Counted from the first letter of the stretch, positions 32,216 through 45,529 are shown. The stretch: DNA of 64,000 bases from Eriocheir sinensis (GCF_024679095.1 NC_066516.1:21201535-21265534); one strand, 5' to 3'. Translations and numbers: made by a program. Notes: generated by a model from the letters alone, not told the origin.

Positions 32216-32690
32216 GCGCACCGAGGTCATTCACCCCAGCAGACTTCTTCCTCCACCATAATCGTGTTTCAGCCTCTTGCACGATTTTCAGGGCGAGGGC
32301 GAAGGAAAATGTAGCACCAGGGATTCCTTTTCATCCTCGCGTGTCCTCTTTTTCTATATATTTTTTCCTGCTAGTCAACGTTTTCTTTTGGGAGGAGGAA
32401 GGAGGCCAGAAGCACCCACGTCCCCGCCAGGTCACTGTCCCCACGCTCCCAAGCCGACCACGTGGCATGAGCGGAAGGGACAAAGGACAAAGAGATGTTT
32501 TCCTATAATACCAAATAAGAAAGCGATGCACATTTATTCTCTTGAAGCTTAACGTGCGTGCCTCGACAAATCCTCCACCCGTCCTTCATTCTTCTTCAGG
32601 TGGAATCTAGGCCACTCCCTGTCCGTCCCCTGCCTCCCCTGCCTCTCATGTCACGCCCGGGTTCCGTCTGTCATTCCTCGGTTGATGGTC
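31745..32690. other. C-rich intergenic DNA with short arrays
   Basis: A pure C run of about 15 at 31,976-31,990, (TCC) at 32,083-32,106 and (CA) at 32,174-32,212. Unique sequence at 32,220-32,690 shows no gene. Confidence 0.6.
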
Positions 32691-32694
32691 TAAT

Positions 32695-33420
32695 CGAGAG
32701 AGGGGAGTAGATAAGAGGGGACGGAAGGGGAGAGGAAAAGAATGGAAGAAGGGGAGTGCTGTGTAAGGAGATGGACAAGAGAAGCGAAGGAAGAAGAAAG
32801 GAAGGGGAGAGATTGCGAGTGTAGTGCAGGATAGGATAAAGAAGGAGAAGGGAAGGAAGGGGAGTGTAGGAAGTGTAAGGGAAAAGGTGAGGGATGTAGA
32901 AAGGAAGGGAAGAGGAGGAATGGTTAGCATATTGTAAGGGGAGACAAGGAGGAAGTTTGGAGATAAAGGATTATGTAAAGGGGGGAGAAAGGAGGTTCGT
33001 GAAGATAGTATAAGGGAAGACAAGGGAGATTAAGGGATATAAAGGGTAAGGGAAGAAGGGAAGGGGAAAGAGAAGGGAAGGGAAGAAAAGAGCAGAGAAT
33101 GGAAGGGAAGGATAATATAGCATAGGGAAGGGTGAGGAAGGCAGGAAAGAATAGGGAATATAAAGGGAGTGTAGAGATGAGGGGGGGAGGGAAAAAAAGG
33201 GAAGAGAAGGGAGGGGGGAGGATAGTATAGTGTATGGGGGGGTGAGGAAGACAGGAAAGAAGAGGGAATAAAAGGGAGTGAAGAGATGAGGGGGGAAAAG
33301 GGGAGAGAGGGGAGAATAGTGAGGAGAGGAGAGCAGAGAAGAGAAGAGAAAGGAAGAGAAGGGCAGAGAAGGGAAGAGGAGAGTGATATAGTGCAGCGAA
33401 GGGTGAGAAAAGGGCTTGAG
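32695..33420. repeat. Purine-rich imperfect satellite, about 110 bp
   Basis: GGGAATATAAAGGGAGTG followed by AGAGATGAGG occurs at about 33,150 and 33,265. GTGAGGAAGGCAGGAAAGAA precedes it each time. Weaker copies extend upstream. Frames on the minus strand read Ser/Leu/Pro and follow the bias. Confidence 0.7.
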
Positions 33421-33620
33421 AAGGGTCTGGCTCGTGACACTGCTTCCCATCACGAGCTTGAAGGGGAGAGGGTCGAGGACGAGGGAGCAGAGGGGCGTCG
33501 GGGGGGAGGGGGGGGGGGGCTGTCGTGGTTCAAGAGGCGTCGGGGGAGCCTTTACACTGAGCCATGAGCCGCGGCAGACAAACGCCGGGCACAGACATGA
33601 CGGCTCCTTGGCGCGGGTAA

Positions 33621-33623
<3 letters not shown>

Positions 33624-33664
<41 letters not shown>
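33624..33664. repeat. (CA)n microsatellite
   Basis: About 20 CA units. A pure G run of nine lies nearby at about 33,511. Confidence 0.97.
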
Positions 33665-33666
<2 letters not shown>

Positions 33667-33861
33667 ACACAAGGTTGTTGCTAATCGCGGGGCTCTTGGG
33701 TTATCAGAGTCAGGTGAGAGCGGCCACCTGGCGGGGAGGGCGGCAGCTGACGCGCCTCCAGCACTTTTCCTTTCGCCCAAAAACCACTTCATGACTGACT
33801 CAGCTTGGGAACAGAACGACGTAACGTAACGAGACCAGACCGACCACTGTCACTTTTGTTG

Positions 33862-33863
<2 letters not shown>

Positions 33864-33897
<34 letters not shown>

Positions 33898-34039
33898 ATG
33901 CTGCTACTACTACTACTATTTCATTTGCTATCGGGAGGAATGCGATAAGTGCCACAGTGGGCCTCGGCGATAAACTTACACAATAACAACAACAACAACA
34001 AAAAAGTCCTTCGCCGCACTTATTGTTACATTCTTTAAC

Positions 34040-34084
<45 letters not shown>
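33864..34084. repeat. (ACT)n, (ACA)n and (CA)n cluster
   Basis: (ACT) at 33,864-33,896, ACAACA at 33,983-34,000 and (CA) at 34,041-34,084. Confidence 0.93.
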
Positions 34085-34085
<1 letters not shown>

Positions 34086-35184
34086 GACGCTTTGCTTGGT
34101 TACCTTTTCAATTTATCTTTCACGGACATTGCAAAACTTACGACCATTTATCACTCTCTTTCTCTTTTGCCTTCTTCTCCCTCTTCCATCTTCCCTTCTC
34201 CCTCCCTCCCGTTCCCCACCACCACCAAGAACCTGATTAACGTACGGCACAAAGAGAACACAAAGACAGACACACACAGAGAACAGAAGGGTTGGGAGCA
34301 CGTGTACCCCTGACCTAACACTGCCCGCGCATTACACCACGATCCCTCATTTACTCCTCCTTACATCACGCCACGATCCCTCTTTTACTCCTCCTTGCAT
34401 TCCCATCCCTCTTTCAGCTCCTCTGGTCTTCCCCTCCTACCTCTCTCCCTTCTCTCTCTTTTCCTGATCCTTTACTCTGTTCCCTCTCCTCCTCTCTCTT
34501 CCTGGTCCTCTTTCTCTCCCTGCTCTTCTGCCTTCACCCTCACCCCCTTTTCTCTCCCTTACCCTCCCATCCCCCCTTTACTCTCCTCTCCCCTCTCTCT
34601 TCCTCTGCCCTTTATCCTGATGTCTGTTTCTCTCCTGCTCTTCTCCCTTCACACTCCTCCTCTCCCTATCCTCCACTCTTCCTCTCTCTCCCTGCGTCTC
34701 TACCTCTACCTTTATCCTCATGTCTGTATCTCTCCCTGCTCTTCTGCTCTCACACTCCTCTCCCTTGCCTTTCACTCTCCCTCTCTCCCTGCTTTGAAGT
34801 CAGTTTCCCCTCCCTGCTTTTCTGCCCTCCCCTTCCACTCTCCCTCTCACCATGATCCTCTCCACTCTCCACTCTGTCACCCTTCTCTCTACTCTCCCTC
34901 TCACCCTGCTCCTCCCCACTCTCTCCACGCTGAGCTCAGGGCCAAACAGCCTCACTAACCTCCTCTAACCGCGACCCTCTCTACTCCTCGCGGCGGACCC
35001 AGACAGTCACTGAGACCCTCCCTCCCCTCGCCATCGCCTCGCCTGCCACGCGGCCCGGCCAGACGAGCGAACCCTTGAGAGGTCATCCACCCAGCTCAGA
35101 CCTTCACCACACCGCGCCCCGCCCCGCTCCGCCTTGCCCCGCCCTGCCCTGCCCCGCTTCGCTCTCAGTTCCTACAGCACACAT

Positions 35185-35185
<1 letters not shown>
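34085..35185. other. C/T-rich intergenic DNA
   Basis: CTCTCCCTG-type pyrimidine tract on the plus strand at 34,385-34,925. Leu/Ser/Pro frames are compositional. CCCCGCCC at 35,110-35,160. Confidence 0.65.

Positions 35186-35189
<4 letters not shown>

Positions 35190-35229
<40 letters not shown>
35190..35229. repeat. (CA)n microsatellite
   Basis: About 20 CA units. Confidence 0.97.
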
Positions 35230-35232
<3 letters not shown>

Positions 35233-35284
35233 ACGTCAATACCGTGCAGTCCCTTATGGTAGAAGATAATAAAAACTTGAGGCT

Positions 35285-35572
<288 letters not shown>

Positions 35573-35819
35573 TCCTCCTCTCTCCTCGCCGGCAGATGGA
35601 TCACTGTGCTGGCCCCTCCCTGCAACATTCCCCCCCTCCCATGCTTCGCGGCGCCCCACAACTTTCACCCCTGAGCTTATTCTTGAATCAGTTTTCCTGT
35701 CGACGTCATCATCATCAGCATCAGCCTCAGCAGCGCGCATACTTATAAAGGTCGTCGACTCTTCATCGCGGTGAGAGGCGCTTATCAGACACACGGTAAT
35801 GGCGGTTAAAGACTGATCC

Positions 35820-35966
35820 AGATTCTCTCTCTCTCTCTCTCTCTCTCTCATCACTTTTTCTTTCTTTTTCTTTCTTTTCTTTCATTTTCTTTCTAATTTT
35901 CTTTCTTTGTTTCTTTCTTCGCCATTCAAAGATCTTAATCATCATCTCTCTCTCTCTCTCTCTCTC
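35820..35966. repeat. (CT)n blocks around a TTTC tract
   Basis: (CT) at 35,824-35,849 and 35,945-35,966 flank TTTCTTTC-rich DNA. Confidence 0.92.
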
Positions 35967-35968
35967 AG

Positions 35969-36210
35969 GTCCTCGGCCCCTGCTTACATCACCGCGTTCT
36001 CCTCTCCAACTAACACCCTGCCACGCTTCATCGCCGCCCTGTTACCGCTGCCGCTGCCTCTCTTGCATGGCCCCGTCTCAGGTGTCCCCGACCGACTTTA
36101 CCTTCGCGGCCTCCACAACGGCCTTCCATGCTACAGGTGCGGCATTCGGCACGCCCTGGACGCCCATACAGCACCACCAGACTCACACGCGGCGCCTCTT
36201 CCTAGCTCTT
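35969..36210 (+). CDS. Weak candidate exon or N-terminus
   Basis: A long CT tract ending CTCTCAG at 35,967 would make a strong acceptor. The following 240 bp are complex and open in two frames. One has ATG at 36,067 (MAPSQVSPTDFTFAASTTAF, then GTPWTPIQHHQTHTRRL), and the other reads LHNGLPCYRCGIRHALDAH. CTACAG/GTGCGG at 36,135 could be a donor. No family recognised, and the frame is undecided. Confidence 0.2.
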
Positions 36211-36258
36211 AAATCCTCGTCGTCACTACTTGGCTTTCTTCGTCTCTCCATGGCCATA

Positions 36259-36350
36259 CATACGGTGGTGGTGGCAGAATTAGTAGTCGTAGTAGTAGTA
36301 GTGGTCGCAGTAGTGGTGATGGTAGTTGTGGTAGTGGTAGAAGCGTCCTC
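36259..36350. repeat. GGTGGTAGT-rich tract
   Basis: Imperfect GTG/GTA trinucleotides. The poly-Val frame is a repeat translation. Confidence 0.85.
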
Positions 36351-36511
36351 CACCTTTCTCCGTGTCTCCGTTCACTCGTTCCCTCTCCAGATTTTCTCCA
36401 TTCGTCCTCTCCTGCCCGGCGTGGTGGACCCGGGCGTGGGAGCCGCTCGCTGCATACCACTTCCTGGTCCTTCAACCGGGGAAGCGGGGCGTTCAAGGGT
36501 GCATGTGCCGG

Positions 36512-36594
<83 letters not shown>
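36512..36594. repeat. (GT)n microsatellite
   Basis: About 41 GT units. Confidence 0.98.
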
Positions 36595-36597
<3 letters not shown>

Positions 36598-36865
36598 GGT
36601 GCAGGGAAGGGAAAGGGTGAATTGAGAGTCGGGGACTTTCACGGACGAGAGCTGACTTCTTACTTGTAAACAAAAAAATCTTCCTTCTGGATAATTTGAG
36701 ATGCGAGCTTGCGTAGGTAGGAAGGAAAGGGAGACCACAGCGGCCTAGATATAGGAAGGCTGAGCCGGTGGATGGTTTTCGTCAAGAGCTTTCTCTCCAT
36801 ATAAATTCCTGGCCTGTATATGAATTTCTCTCTTTTCCTAGTCACGGGCGAGGGCGCTTTTGGAA

Positions 36866-36867
<2 letters not shown>

Positions 36868-36953
<86 letters not shown>
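36868..36953. repeat. (GT)n microsatellite
   Basis: About 43 GT units. Confidence 0.98.
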
Positions 36954-36954
<1 letters not shown>

Positions 36955-37035
36955 CTGCAATGTTGCGTTGAAGAGGTCAAGTCCCGTGTCGCAATGCTTT
37001 CGTATCTCACAATAAATATTTCTATGGGGGCGAAA

Positions 37036-37400
37036 ATGAAATGAAATGGGTTCTCTTGAGTGTTTCTTTCTCGTTCGTGGTTCAGAAACACCGTCAAATT
37101 ATCACTAGACTCATAAAGCTGTCCAGAAAATAACCACAACTTCTCCGAAAGCCTTGTGAAATGTGGATATGCAAGCCCCGAATGTTTGAGAATGTGGGGC
37201 TCAGGATTCTTTGTGTTGTGGAGATGAAATGGGTTCCTTGCGTGTTTCTTTCTCGTTCGTGGTTCAGAAACACCGTCAAATTATCACTAGACTCATAAAG
37301 CTGTCCAGGAAATACCCACAACCTCTACGGAAGCCTTGTGAAATGTGGATATGCAAGCCTCGAATGTTTGAGAATGTGGAGCTTAGGATTCTTTGTGTTA
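37036..37400 (+). repeat. Two tandem copies of the TTRLIKL dispersed repeat
   Basis: A unit of about 180 bp at 37,036-37,212 and 37,213-37,400: ATGAAATGGGTTC, GTTTCTTTCTCGTTCGTGG, CAGAAACACCGTCAAATTAT, GAAAGCCTTGTGAAATGTGG, GAATGTTTGAGAATGTGG. Translation VVQKHRQIITRLIKLSRKYP followed by RKPCEMW aligns with the 30.3-kb units and the 1.9-kb copy. The first copy has a stop (CAGAAAATAA) where the second is open. Confidence 0.85.
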
Positions 37401-37514
37401 CCGGTGCTTTCCTCGCTGCCCTGCCCCGCCTTCCCTCCCTCCCCCCGACCGGCAAAGGCACTCCCGGAATTCGTGGGATTGCAATGTTTCGCTTTAAAGG
37501 AGTCTTGGTTTGAT

Positions 37515-37880
37515 TCCTTCCCTGCGTCAATGTTCCCTTTGCTGCTTCGCCGTTTATTTCTTTCCTTTGCCGTGGTTTCATCGAGAGTCCTGCATGGTTA
37601 CCGATGGCTTACAGTAGTTTTCATTAATACCTTCCCTGCGTCATTGTGTCCGCTGCTCCGCCCTTCCTCCCTTCGCCTTGTGGTTTCATTGGGAGTCATG
37701 GGTTATTACGGATGGATCCATGAATCTGTGTGACTGCCATGTTGCGTTAGGATGCTCTGATGTTTCCCTGGCCGCCCCACATTGCCTACCCCCCGAACCC
37801 CACGGTCCCCACTCCGCCCCGCCCCGCCTTGGTTTCGTCGGGTGACTGGCGTGAACGGCGATGGCTTTGTTGCGCCGCCT
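37515..37880. repeat. Diverged tandem repeat, about 115 bp
   Basis: CCTTCCCTGCGTCAATGTTC, GTGGTTTCATCGAGAGTC and TTACCGATGG pieces recur at 37,635-37,710 and, weaker, 37,755-37,865. Confidence 0.75.
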
Positions 37881-37994
37881 CGTCGATAGTGGGTCGTTGG
37901 CCTGGCAGGTGTGGCGACAGGTAACATATCCTTGACATGGTTAGATTGCGGGCGGCTTAGCTAAGGTCACTCACCCGGCTCAATTTTGCTCCCT

Positions 37995-38130
37995 TAGATA
38001 TTTTTTTTTTGTGTAAGGGGGTCATCTGTTTACTTTTTTTTTTTGTGTGTAAGGGGGTCATATGTTTACTTTTTTGTGTGTGTAAGGGGGTCATCTGTTT
38101 ACTTTTTTTTTTTTGTGTGTGTGTGTACAT
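37995..38130. repeat. 38-45 bp tandem repeat
   Basis: TGTGTAAGGGGGTCATCTGTTTAC-like units (three full, one partial) separated by T runs of 6-13. In one of them CATATG replaces CATCTG. Confidence 0.93.
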
Positions 38131-38275
38131 ATGTATCATTGTTCATCTTACGCATCTGATGTACGCTTGGATGATAATGGTTATGATATTGGTAATTATT
38201 ATAATGATACTGCTACTACTACTACTACTTCTACTGCTACTACTACTGCTACTACTATAAATTGAAACGATGACG

Positions 38276-38399
<124 letters not shown>

Positions 38400-38468
38400 T
38401 ACTAATAATATAATCCTTGTTTCATTCTCCTCACGTCCGTACCCAATTATCTTGATCCACGCCAGAAG

Positions 38469-38470
<2 letters not shown>

Positions 38471-38514
<44 letters not shown>
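38471..38514. repeat. (CT)n microsatellite
   Basis: About 21 CT units. Confidence 0.97.
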
Positions 38515-38515
<1 letters not shown>

Positions 38516-38749
38516 CCATACAGTCCTCCCTCTTCCACCCTATCATCTCTCATTTCCTCCTTCCTCCACTGTCGCGGTTCCTCCTGTCCCTCCCTTCCCC
38601 TCCCTCCCTCCCTCCCCCATCTCTCCCTCTCTCCCTGCGCCACATTTTCACTTTCATTAGCGTGATCAGAAAGGTCAGGTGTCGACGGCCTCGCTGAGTC
38701 GTTTTATTCACCTCCCTGACTCGCCGATACTCACTCTCCTCCACCTGAA

Positions 38750-39165
38750 AGTTTCCCTTCCTCCTCCTCCTCCTCCTCCTCCTCCTTGACCTCTCTCGCA
38801 TTCTACTAACTTTTCCTCCTTTTCTTCTTCTTCTCCTACTTCTTCCTCTTCTCCTTGATCCACCCCACTCACCTCTAACTAATATCTGTTTTTTTCTTTG
38901 ACTTCTCCTCCTCCTCCTCCTCCTCCTCCTCCTCCTCCTCCACATTTCTCTTCCCTCATCTGGTGACCACTTTCCTGCCTTCTGACTCCCCAGTTCATTC
39001 CCTTTCTCCCTCTCACTCTCCCTCCCTCCCGCCCTCCCATCGGTCAGAATGCACTCTCTCACCTCTGCCTCCTCCTCCTCCTCCTCCACGCGCCACACTC
39101 CTCCTCCTCCTCCTCCACGCGCCACACTCCTCCTCCTCCTCCTCCTCCTCCTCGCTTCTGACGTC
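38750..39165. repeat. (CTC)n-rich region
   Basis: CTC arrays at about 38,758-38,784, 38,905-38,941, 39,068-39,085 and 39,128-39,152. CACGCGCCACACTCCTCCTC occurs twice. Confidence 0.92.
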
Positions 39166-39241
39166 ATCTCAGCCAAAAGGTTAAACATGGGTCTGGTTTT
39201 TAAGGTTGATATTCATACCGACGTGAAACTCAGCACCTCCG

Positions 39242-39242
<1 letters not shown>

Positions 39243-39296
<54 letters not shown>
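39243..39296. repeat. (CA)n microsatellite
   Basis: About 25 CA units with one A interruption. Confidence 0.97.
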
Positions 39297-40020
39297 GAGG
39301 GGAGGTGGACAAAGAATTACCGTGGGAGAGGGAAACTAAGAGAGAGGGAGACACAGAGAGAGAGAAAGAGAGACAAGAGGACGTTCATTCCCCCCTCGTG
39401 AAGCACCTCTGGCGGGAGTGCGTGGCCGGGGGGGGGGAGGGGGGGGAGTGCTACTGAAGGTGCGTCACGTGCTAATCCCCGCGAATGATCTGAATCCACT
39501 GGTAAAAAGCACTGTAATGATCCGAATGATTGGCGTTTCAGCGGTGTCACGTGGTCGCTGGGAGACGAAGTGGGGGTACGGGGTGGGTAGGTGGGGCGAT
39601 AAGAGGGTCGGGGGTGGATAGGGATCTAGGCAAGGGTGCGAAGAGTGGGTGGGGGGGGGGTAGGTGGTGGAAAGAAGGCCAGGGCAGTCAGCGTCCGATG
39701 GGTTGGCGTGGGTGTGGGCGGAGGGGAAAGGAAGCCGGGGCGGTGTCCTTAGGGTGGTGGTGGTGACCGTGGTGGTGGTGGTGGTGTGCCCGGCGGGGTC
39801 ATTGGCACCAGAAGGGGAGTGGACTTTTGATACTCTTTTTTTTTTTTTGAGAGGAGGAGGAGGAGGAGGAGGAGGAGAAAGGTAAAAGTAGGAGGTGGAA
39901 GCGAAGTGAAAAAAAAAATACATAGTGACAGAAAAGAACAATGAAGCGAAATATCTCAAGGGACGTAAGAATTGGTGCTGTCCGTGCGTTTAAAAGAATT
40001 GCTAGGAGATAATAGAGATA
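39297..40020. other. G-rich intergenic DNA
   Basis: G runs at 39,428-39,447 and 39,651-39,660, GGT at 39,755-39,785, (GGA) at 39,853-39,876. No gene. Confidence 0.65.
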
Positions 40021-40024
40021 AAGA

Positions 40025-40098
<74 letters not shown>
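40025..40098. repeat. (CA)n microsatellite
   Basis: About 36 CA units. Confidence 0.98.
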
Positions 40099-40100
<2 letters not shown>

Positions 40101-40660
40101 GTAAGTAAGAAAGAACGTGAATAAGAAGAAGCAACCGAAGATAATCCAAGGACGTATATAATAAATGGCAGATCAGGAGGAGGAGGAGGAGGAGGAGGAT
40201 GAGGAGGAGGAGAGGTATAAGCAAGGAGGTCAGAAGAGAAACAGGAAGATGAAACAAGACAATGAAAGGTAAGAAACGCAAAAAAAGAAAAAAAGAGAAG
40301 AAAGGAAAAGAGAAGACGGTGGAAAAAGAGTAAGAAAAAAGAAGAGAAAATCGAATATGATGAAAAAAAATCCACCACAATAGAAGATAACGTAGAGATA
40401 GATAGAAGAATAGAACAAAGAAAAGACGGAGGGAACTTAGAATGACGAAAGAGAGAACTGAAGAGGCAAATAAGCATGAGAGATGACCGAGACGATGAAT
40501 GAGAAGAAACAAAAGGGAAGAAGAAGACAATGAAAGGGAGATAATGAAGCGGAAAATACTAAAACAATGACGAGAATTTGGTGCGGCGATGGAGCAAAAA
40601 AAAAAAAAAAAAGAAAAAAGAGAAGAGCGATGCGGGTAAAATAAGAGGAAATAATGATGA

Positions 40661-40664
<4 letters not shown>
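40099..40664. other. A/G-rich intergenic DNA
   Basis: Includes (GGA) at 40,177-40,212 and an A17 run near 40,595. The long minus-strand Ser/Leu/Phe frame is compositional. Confidence 0.65.

Positions 40665-40754
<90 letters not shown>
40665..40754. repeat. (GA)n microsatellite
   Basis: About 44 GA units. Confidence 0.98.
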
Positions 40755-40757
<3 letters not shown>

Positions 40758-40792
40758 GTAGTGACAATAATAGGAGAAAAAAGGAAGACATC

Positions 40793-40992
40793 TCCATCAC
40801 CACCAAATTCACCACCATCATCACCACCACCATCATCACCACCACCACCACCACCATCATTATACCGCCTCCATCGCGTTCGCTACCAACCATCAACACC
40901 ATTTATTACCAACACCTCCAATTACCAAAACCATCATCACCACCACCACCATCACCACCATCACCACCACCATCACCACCACCTCCACCATT
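40793..40992. repeat. (CAC/CAT)n region
   Basis: Imperfect CACCATCAC trinucleotides. Confidence 0.92.
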
Positions 40993-41100
40993 CAGGGGGT
41001 TCATTTCTTCCTCTTCCTGGTTCTTTTTTCACCTCCTTGGACAGTTTTCACATCCCGTAGGAACCAGTTTCCGTGGAGTCCGCCCGCAAAGAAAGTTAGC

Positions 41101-41996
<896 letters not shown>

Positions 41997-42042
<46 letters not shown>
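41997..42042. repeat. (GT)n microsatellite
   Basis: About 22 GT units. Confidence 0.97.
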
Positions 42043-42046
<4 letters not shown>

Positions 42047-42115
42047 GGAAAATTGTTTGCAGTAGTTTTGAGTAATTAGTCAATTAACGAAAATCACTCG
42101 GTGAATATGAAAATT

Positions 42116-42271
<156 letters not shown>

Positions 42272-42477
42272 TGAGGGCGAATATGAGGAGGGGAAGATAT
42301 AGCAGAAGCAGAAGTGGGAGTAGGAGTAAGCAGCAGAAGCAGTAGGGGCAGCAGGTAAGGAGGGCGCGAGGGGCATACACCTGGGCGCCTCACGCTGAAG
42401 CACGCGCTAACGAGGAGCCGCCAAGGTGTGGAGACGCTACAAGAGGGAGAGACGAGGCGGAAAGACGCTTCGATGCA

Positions 42478-42576
42478 CCTTCTTCGTCTTCTTCTTCTTC
42501 TTCTTCTTCGTCTTCTTCTTCTTCTTCTTCTTCGTCTTCTTCTTCGTCTTCTTCTTCTTCGTCTTCTTCTTCTTCT
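42478..42576. repeat. (CTT)n with regular CGT interruptions
   Basis: TCTTCTTCTTCGTCTTCTTC pattern. GTC replaces TTC at 42,485, 42,509, 42,533, 42,545 and 42,560. Confidence 0.95.
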
Positions 42577-42677
42577 ACATTACTTCTTTTTCTTCTTCCT
42601 CGACTTCATTAATTCTTTTTCTTTTGTTTCTTTTCTTGTTCTTGTTCTTCTCCCTCTGTCTTTCACTCACGCACTTC

Positions 42678-42698
42678 ATCTATCTATCTGTTATCTAT

Positions 42699-42739
<41 letters not shown>

Positions 42740-42740
42740 G
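42678..42740. repeat. (ATCT)n microsatellite
   Basis: About 14 ATCT units with early variants. Confidence 0.96.
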
Positions 42741-42765
42741 GTTGAAGAAGGAAGACATTGGGTTG

Positions 42766-42966
<201 letters not shown>

Positions 42967-43009
42967 ATTGTAAGCTGGTGGCACAAAGTAAGCTAAATAC
43001 ATGTAAAAT

Positions 43010-43069
<60 letters not shown>

Positions 43070-43079
43070 ACACACACAA
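43010..43079. repeat. (CA)n microsatellite
   Basis: About 33 CA units with one T interruption. Confidence 0.97.
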
Positions 43080-43084
43080 AAAAA

Positions 43085-43850
43085 ATACATATACAGGCCA
43101 ATGAGTAAATGGTAGGAAGGCAGGTAAAAAAAATATGAATATTGTAACGAGGATCGGAAAATTTAAACGCGCGTGTCAAAGGAAATTAAGTCTTCAACTA
43201 CTTCCGAGCGACTCTTTAAAAACTGTTCTCTTTCCCGGTGACTAAATTAAACTGCCTTCATCACCATCATCTCGCTTCTCACTCTCTCATCTTGCCGAGT
43301 TTTCCCTTTTCCCTCATAATTACGTTTCTTGTCATTATTAAAGACTCAACTCACGCATCCTGCCACCGTTTACTTTTCACGCATTAAGTATGAACATTTT
43401 TTTCTTTTTCTTACTTTTTTTCTCTTTTCTTCTTTCTTTCTTTTTTCTTTTCTTTCTTTCTATTTCCGTACTTTCATTTTTTTCTTTTCCCTGTGTCTAT
43501 TTTCTTATTTTTTCTTTTTTTCTTTTCCTTACTTTCATTTTTCCTTTTCCTATGTCTTTTTTTTCATTTTTTTCTTTTTTACTTTATGAATTTTTCTATC
43601 TTTGTTTTTCTTTACTTTCCCTTTTCCTTTTCCTATCTCTTTTATTTTACTTTATTTTCATTTTCCTATCGTTTCTTTTTCCTTTCTTTCTTTTTCTTTC
43701 TTTTTCTTTATTTTTCTTACTTATTTTTTTTTTTTACAGTTCCAATCGCCGGCTGCTCGCTGCGTCGCTTCCCTGATAAAAAGTTCTTCCTCATTAGCAT
43801 CCCGTCTCATTTTTTTTTCCTTTGGGTAATCAAGATGTCTGTGCAGTAGG
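43085..43850. other. T-rich intergenic DNA
   Basis: TTTCTTTTTC drift at 43,395-43,735. Phe/Leu/Ser frames are compositional. Confidence 0.7.
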
Positions 43851-43854
43851 CGGA

Positions 43855-43892
43855 GAGGAGGAGGAGGAGGAGGAGGAGGAGGAGGAGGAGGA
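43855..43892. repeat. (GGA)n microsatellite
   Basis: About 12 GGA units. Confidence 0.96.
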
Positions 43893-44084
43893 ACACTTTA
43901 GGCACAAACTTTCATCTTTTCCCTCCCTCGTGTGCTCGGGGACTCGCTCAAACACTCTCCTCGTCGCTTTTACTCCCTTGCCTTTTAAAGTCTTTCATCC
44001 CTAAAACGAACGCGCAAATAACGGAACTTTTACAAATATGCTTTTCTTATACACAACGCAAGTCAAAGGGTCCGTCTAGTCACT

Positions 44085-44480
44085 TCCCTTGCAACTCCAG
44101 AAATATATTAATCCGTACCCACTTACTTGCTTCATACTCTCCAATGCACTCTCTCCTTCCTCCCTCCCCTTTCTTCTCTTCCTCTCGCGTCAACCTAAGT
44201 TATCATGTTACGTACTGTCAGTCTATTCACCTCTCTTTCAACGCTAACCTCGTACTTAACCCTTCCTCTCGCGTCAACCTAACTTATCGTAAAGTCAGTC
44301 TATTCCCCTCTCTTTCAACGCTAACCTCGTATACTTAACCTATTTGCTTTCTACTATTCCTTCCCTTTCTTCTCTTCCTTCCCCTTCCTTCTCTCGCGTC
44401 AAAACAACTCAGATCATGTGACCGAATGCACTCAGCTGTTTCATCTATACATTATCACATGCCGCGCCCTTCCTTCCCTC
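44085..44480. repeat. Local dispersed repeat, copy 1 (internally duplicated)
   Basis: CTCGCGTCAACCTAACTTATC and CTCTCTTTCAACGCTAACCTCG occur twice at 44,180-44,340. The end part, ACTCAGATCATGTGACC to ATGCCGCGCCCTTCCTTCCC, matches 46,255-46,335. Confidence 0.85.
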
Positions 44481-44681
44481 CCTTCTTCCCTCTCATAACC
44501 TTTACTACTGCCACGCCCACTCTTCCCCCTGTCCTATCTCCCCTTCCTTCCCTGCTCCTTACTACCGCCACCCTCATCCTTACCCTGGTCATGCTTCAAC
44601 AGTCTTCAATGAATAGAAATGAATAATCAGCATGAATTTATACCCCTGCCGGAATGAGAAAAAAACATTACTTCATAGCCA

Positions 44682-44683
<2 letters not shown>

Positions 44684-44736
<53 letters not shown>
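44684..44736. repeat. (CA)n microsatellite
   Basis: About 26 CA units. Confidence 0.97.
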
Positions 44737-44738
<2 letters not shown>

Positions 44739-44739
44739 A

Positions 44740-45180
44740 TACGTATCAAGGAAGTGGTTTATTCCCGCCCCTCTTGCCCTCAGTTTCACGCCTCAGTTTC
44801 CTGTTTTCCTCCTGTTTTCACTTGTCATCTCCCCCTGTTCCTGTTCTTCCGTTTTTCACTTGTCATCTTCCCTTGTTCCCCCCCTCCTTTTTTTTGCTTA
44901 ATATTTCATCTTCTCCTGAGCTCTTTGTTTTCATTTCTCATCTCCCCCAGTTGTCTTTATTTTCATCTTTCATCTTAACCCGTTCTCCTGTTTTTCGCCT
45001 TTCATTCCTTCCTTCTTTTTTTGGTTTGTTTTTTTCATTTCCTTTTATATGTTTTTTTTTTATCTCTTCTCATTTATTTTCGTGCCTTACTTTCCTGATC
45101 TCCTTTTTTCTCTTTTCATTCTCTTTGTTTACTTCTTTTCAACTCTCATCTCTCTCTGTTTGCCTGTTTTTATCTTTCAT
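44740..45180. other. T/C-rich intergenic DNA
   Basis: TTTTCACTTGTCATCTCCCC recurs in variants about every 45-60 bp (TTTCATTTCTCATCTCCCCC, TTTCATCTTTCATC), and similar pieces continue to 45,450. No gene. Confidence 0.6.
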
Positions 45181-45183
45181 TCC

Positions 45184-45275
<92 letters not shown>
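45184..45275. repeat. (CT)n microsatellite
   Basis: About 45 CT units. Confidence 0.98.
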
Positions 45276-45276
<1 letters not shown>

Positions 45277-45491
45277 CTTATTTTTACCTCAATCACTCTG
45301 TTCACTTCTTTTTACCTCTGATCACACTCTATTCGCCTCTATGTTTTACCTCTAGTCACTCTGTTTAATTGTTTTCACCCACTATCTATCTCTGTTTACC
45401 TGTTTTCACGTCTCATCCCCATCCGTATACATGTTTTCACCTGTCATACTCAGCAGCATCATATTTCTTTCATTTTTTTTTATTTTTCTAG

Positions 45492-45529
45492 AGGCAATGC
45501 ATAAGCTGTCTCACGCTCTGCCGCGGCGG
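45492..45529 (+). CDS. Candidate 38-bp microexon
   Basis: TTTTTTTTATTTTTCTAG is a textbook acceptor at 45,474-45,491, and CGGCGG followed by GTAAGG at 45,530 is a good donor. The 38 bp contain ATG at 45,498 (MHKLSHALPRR). No neighbouring exon was found. The open frame also continues past the donor with no known similarity. Confidence 0.25.

Noticed and set aside
36067..36669. 200-codon open frame as a full gene
   Set aside because: Its second half is GGT/GTA and GT repeat translation. Only the first part could be coding and is listed with low confidence.
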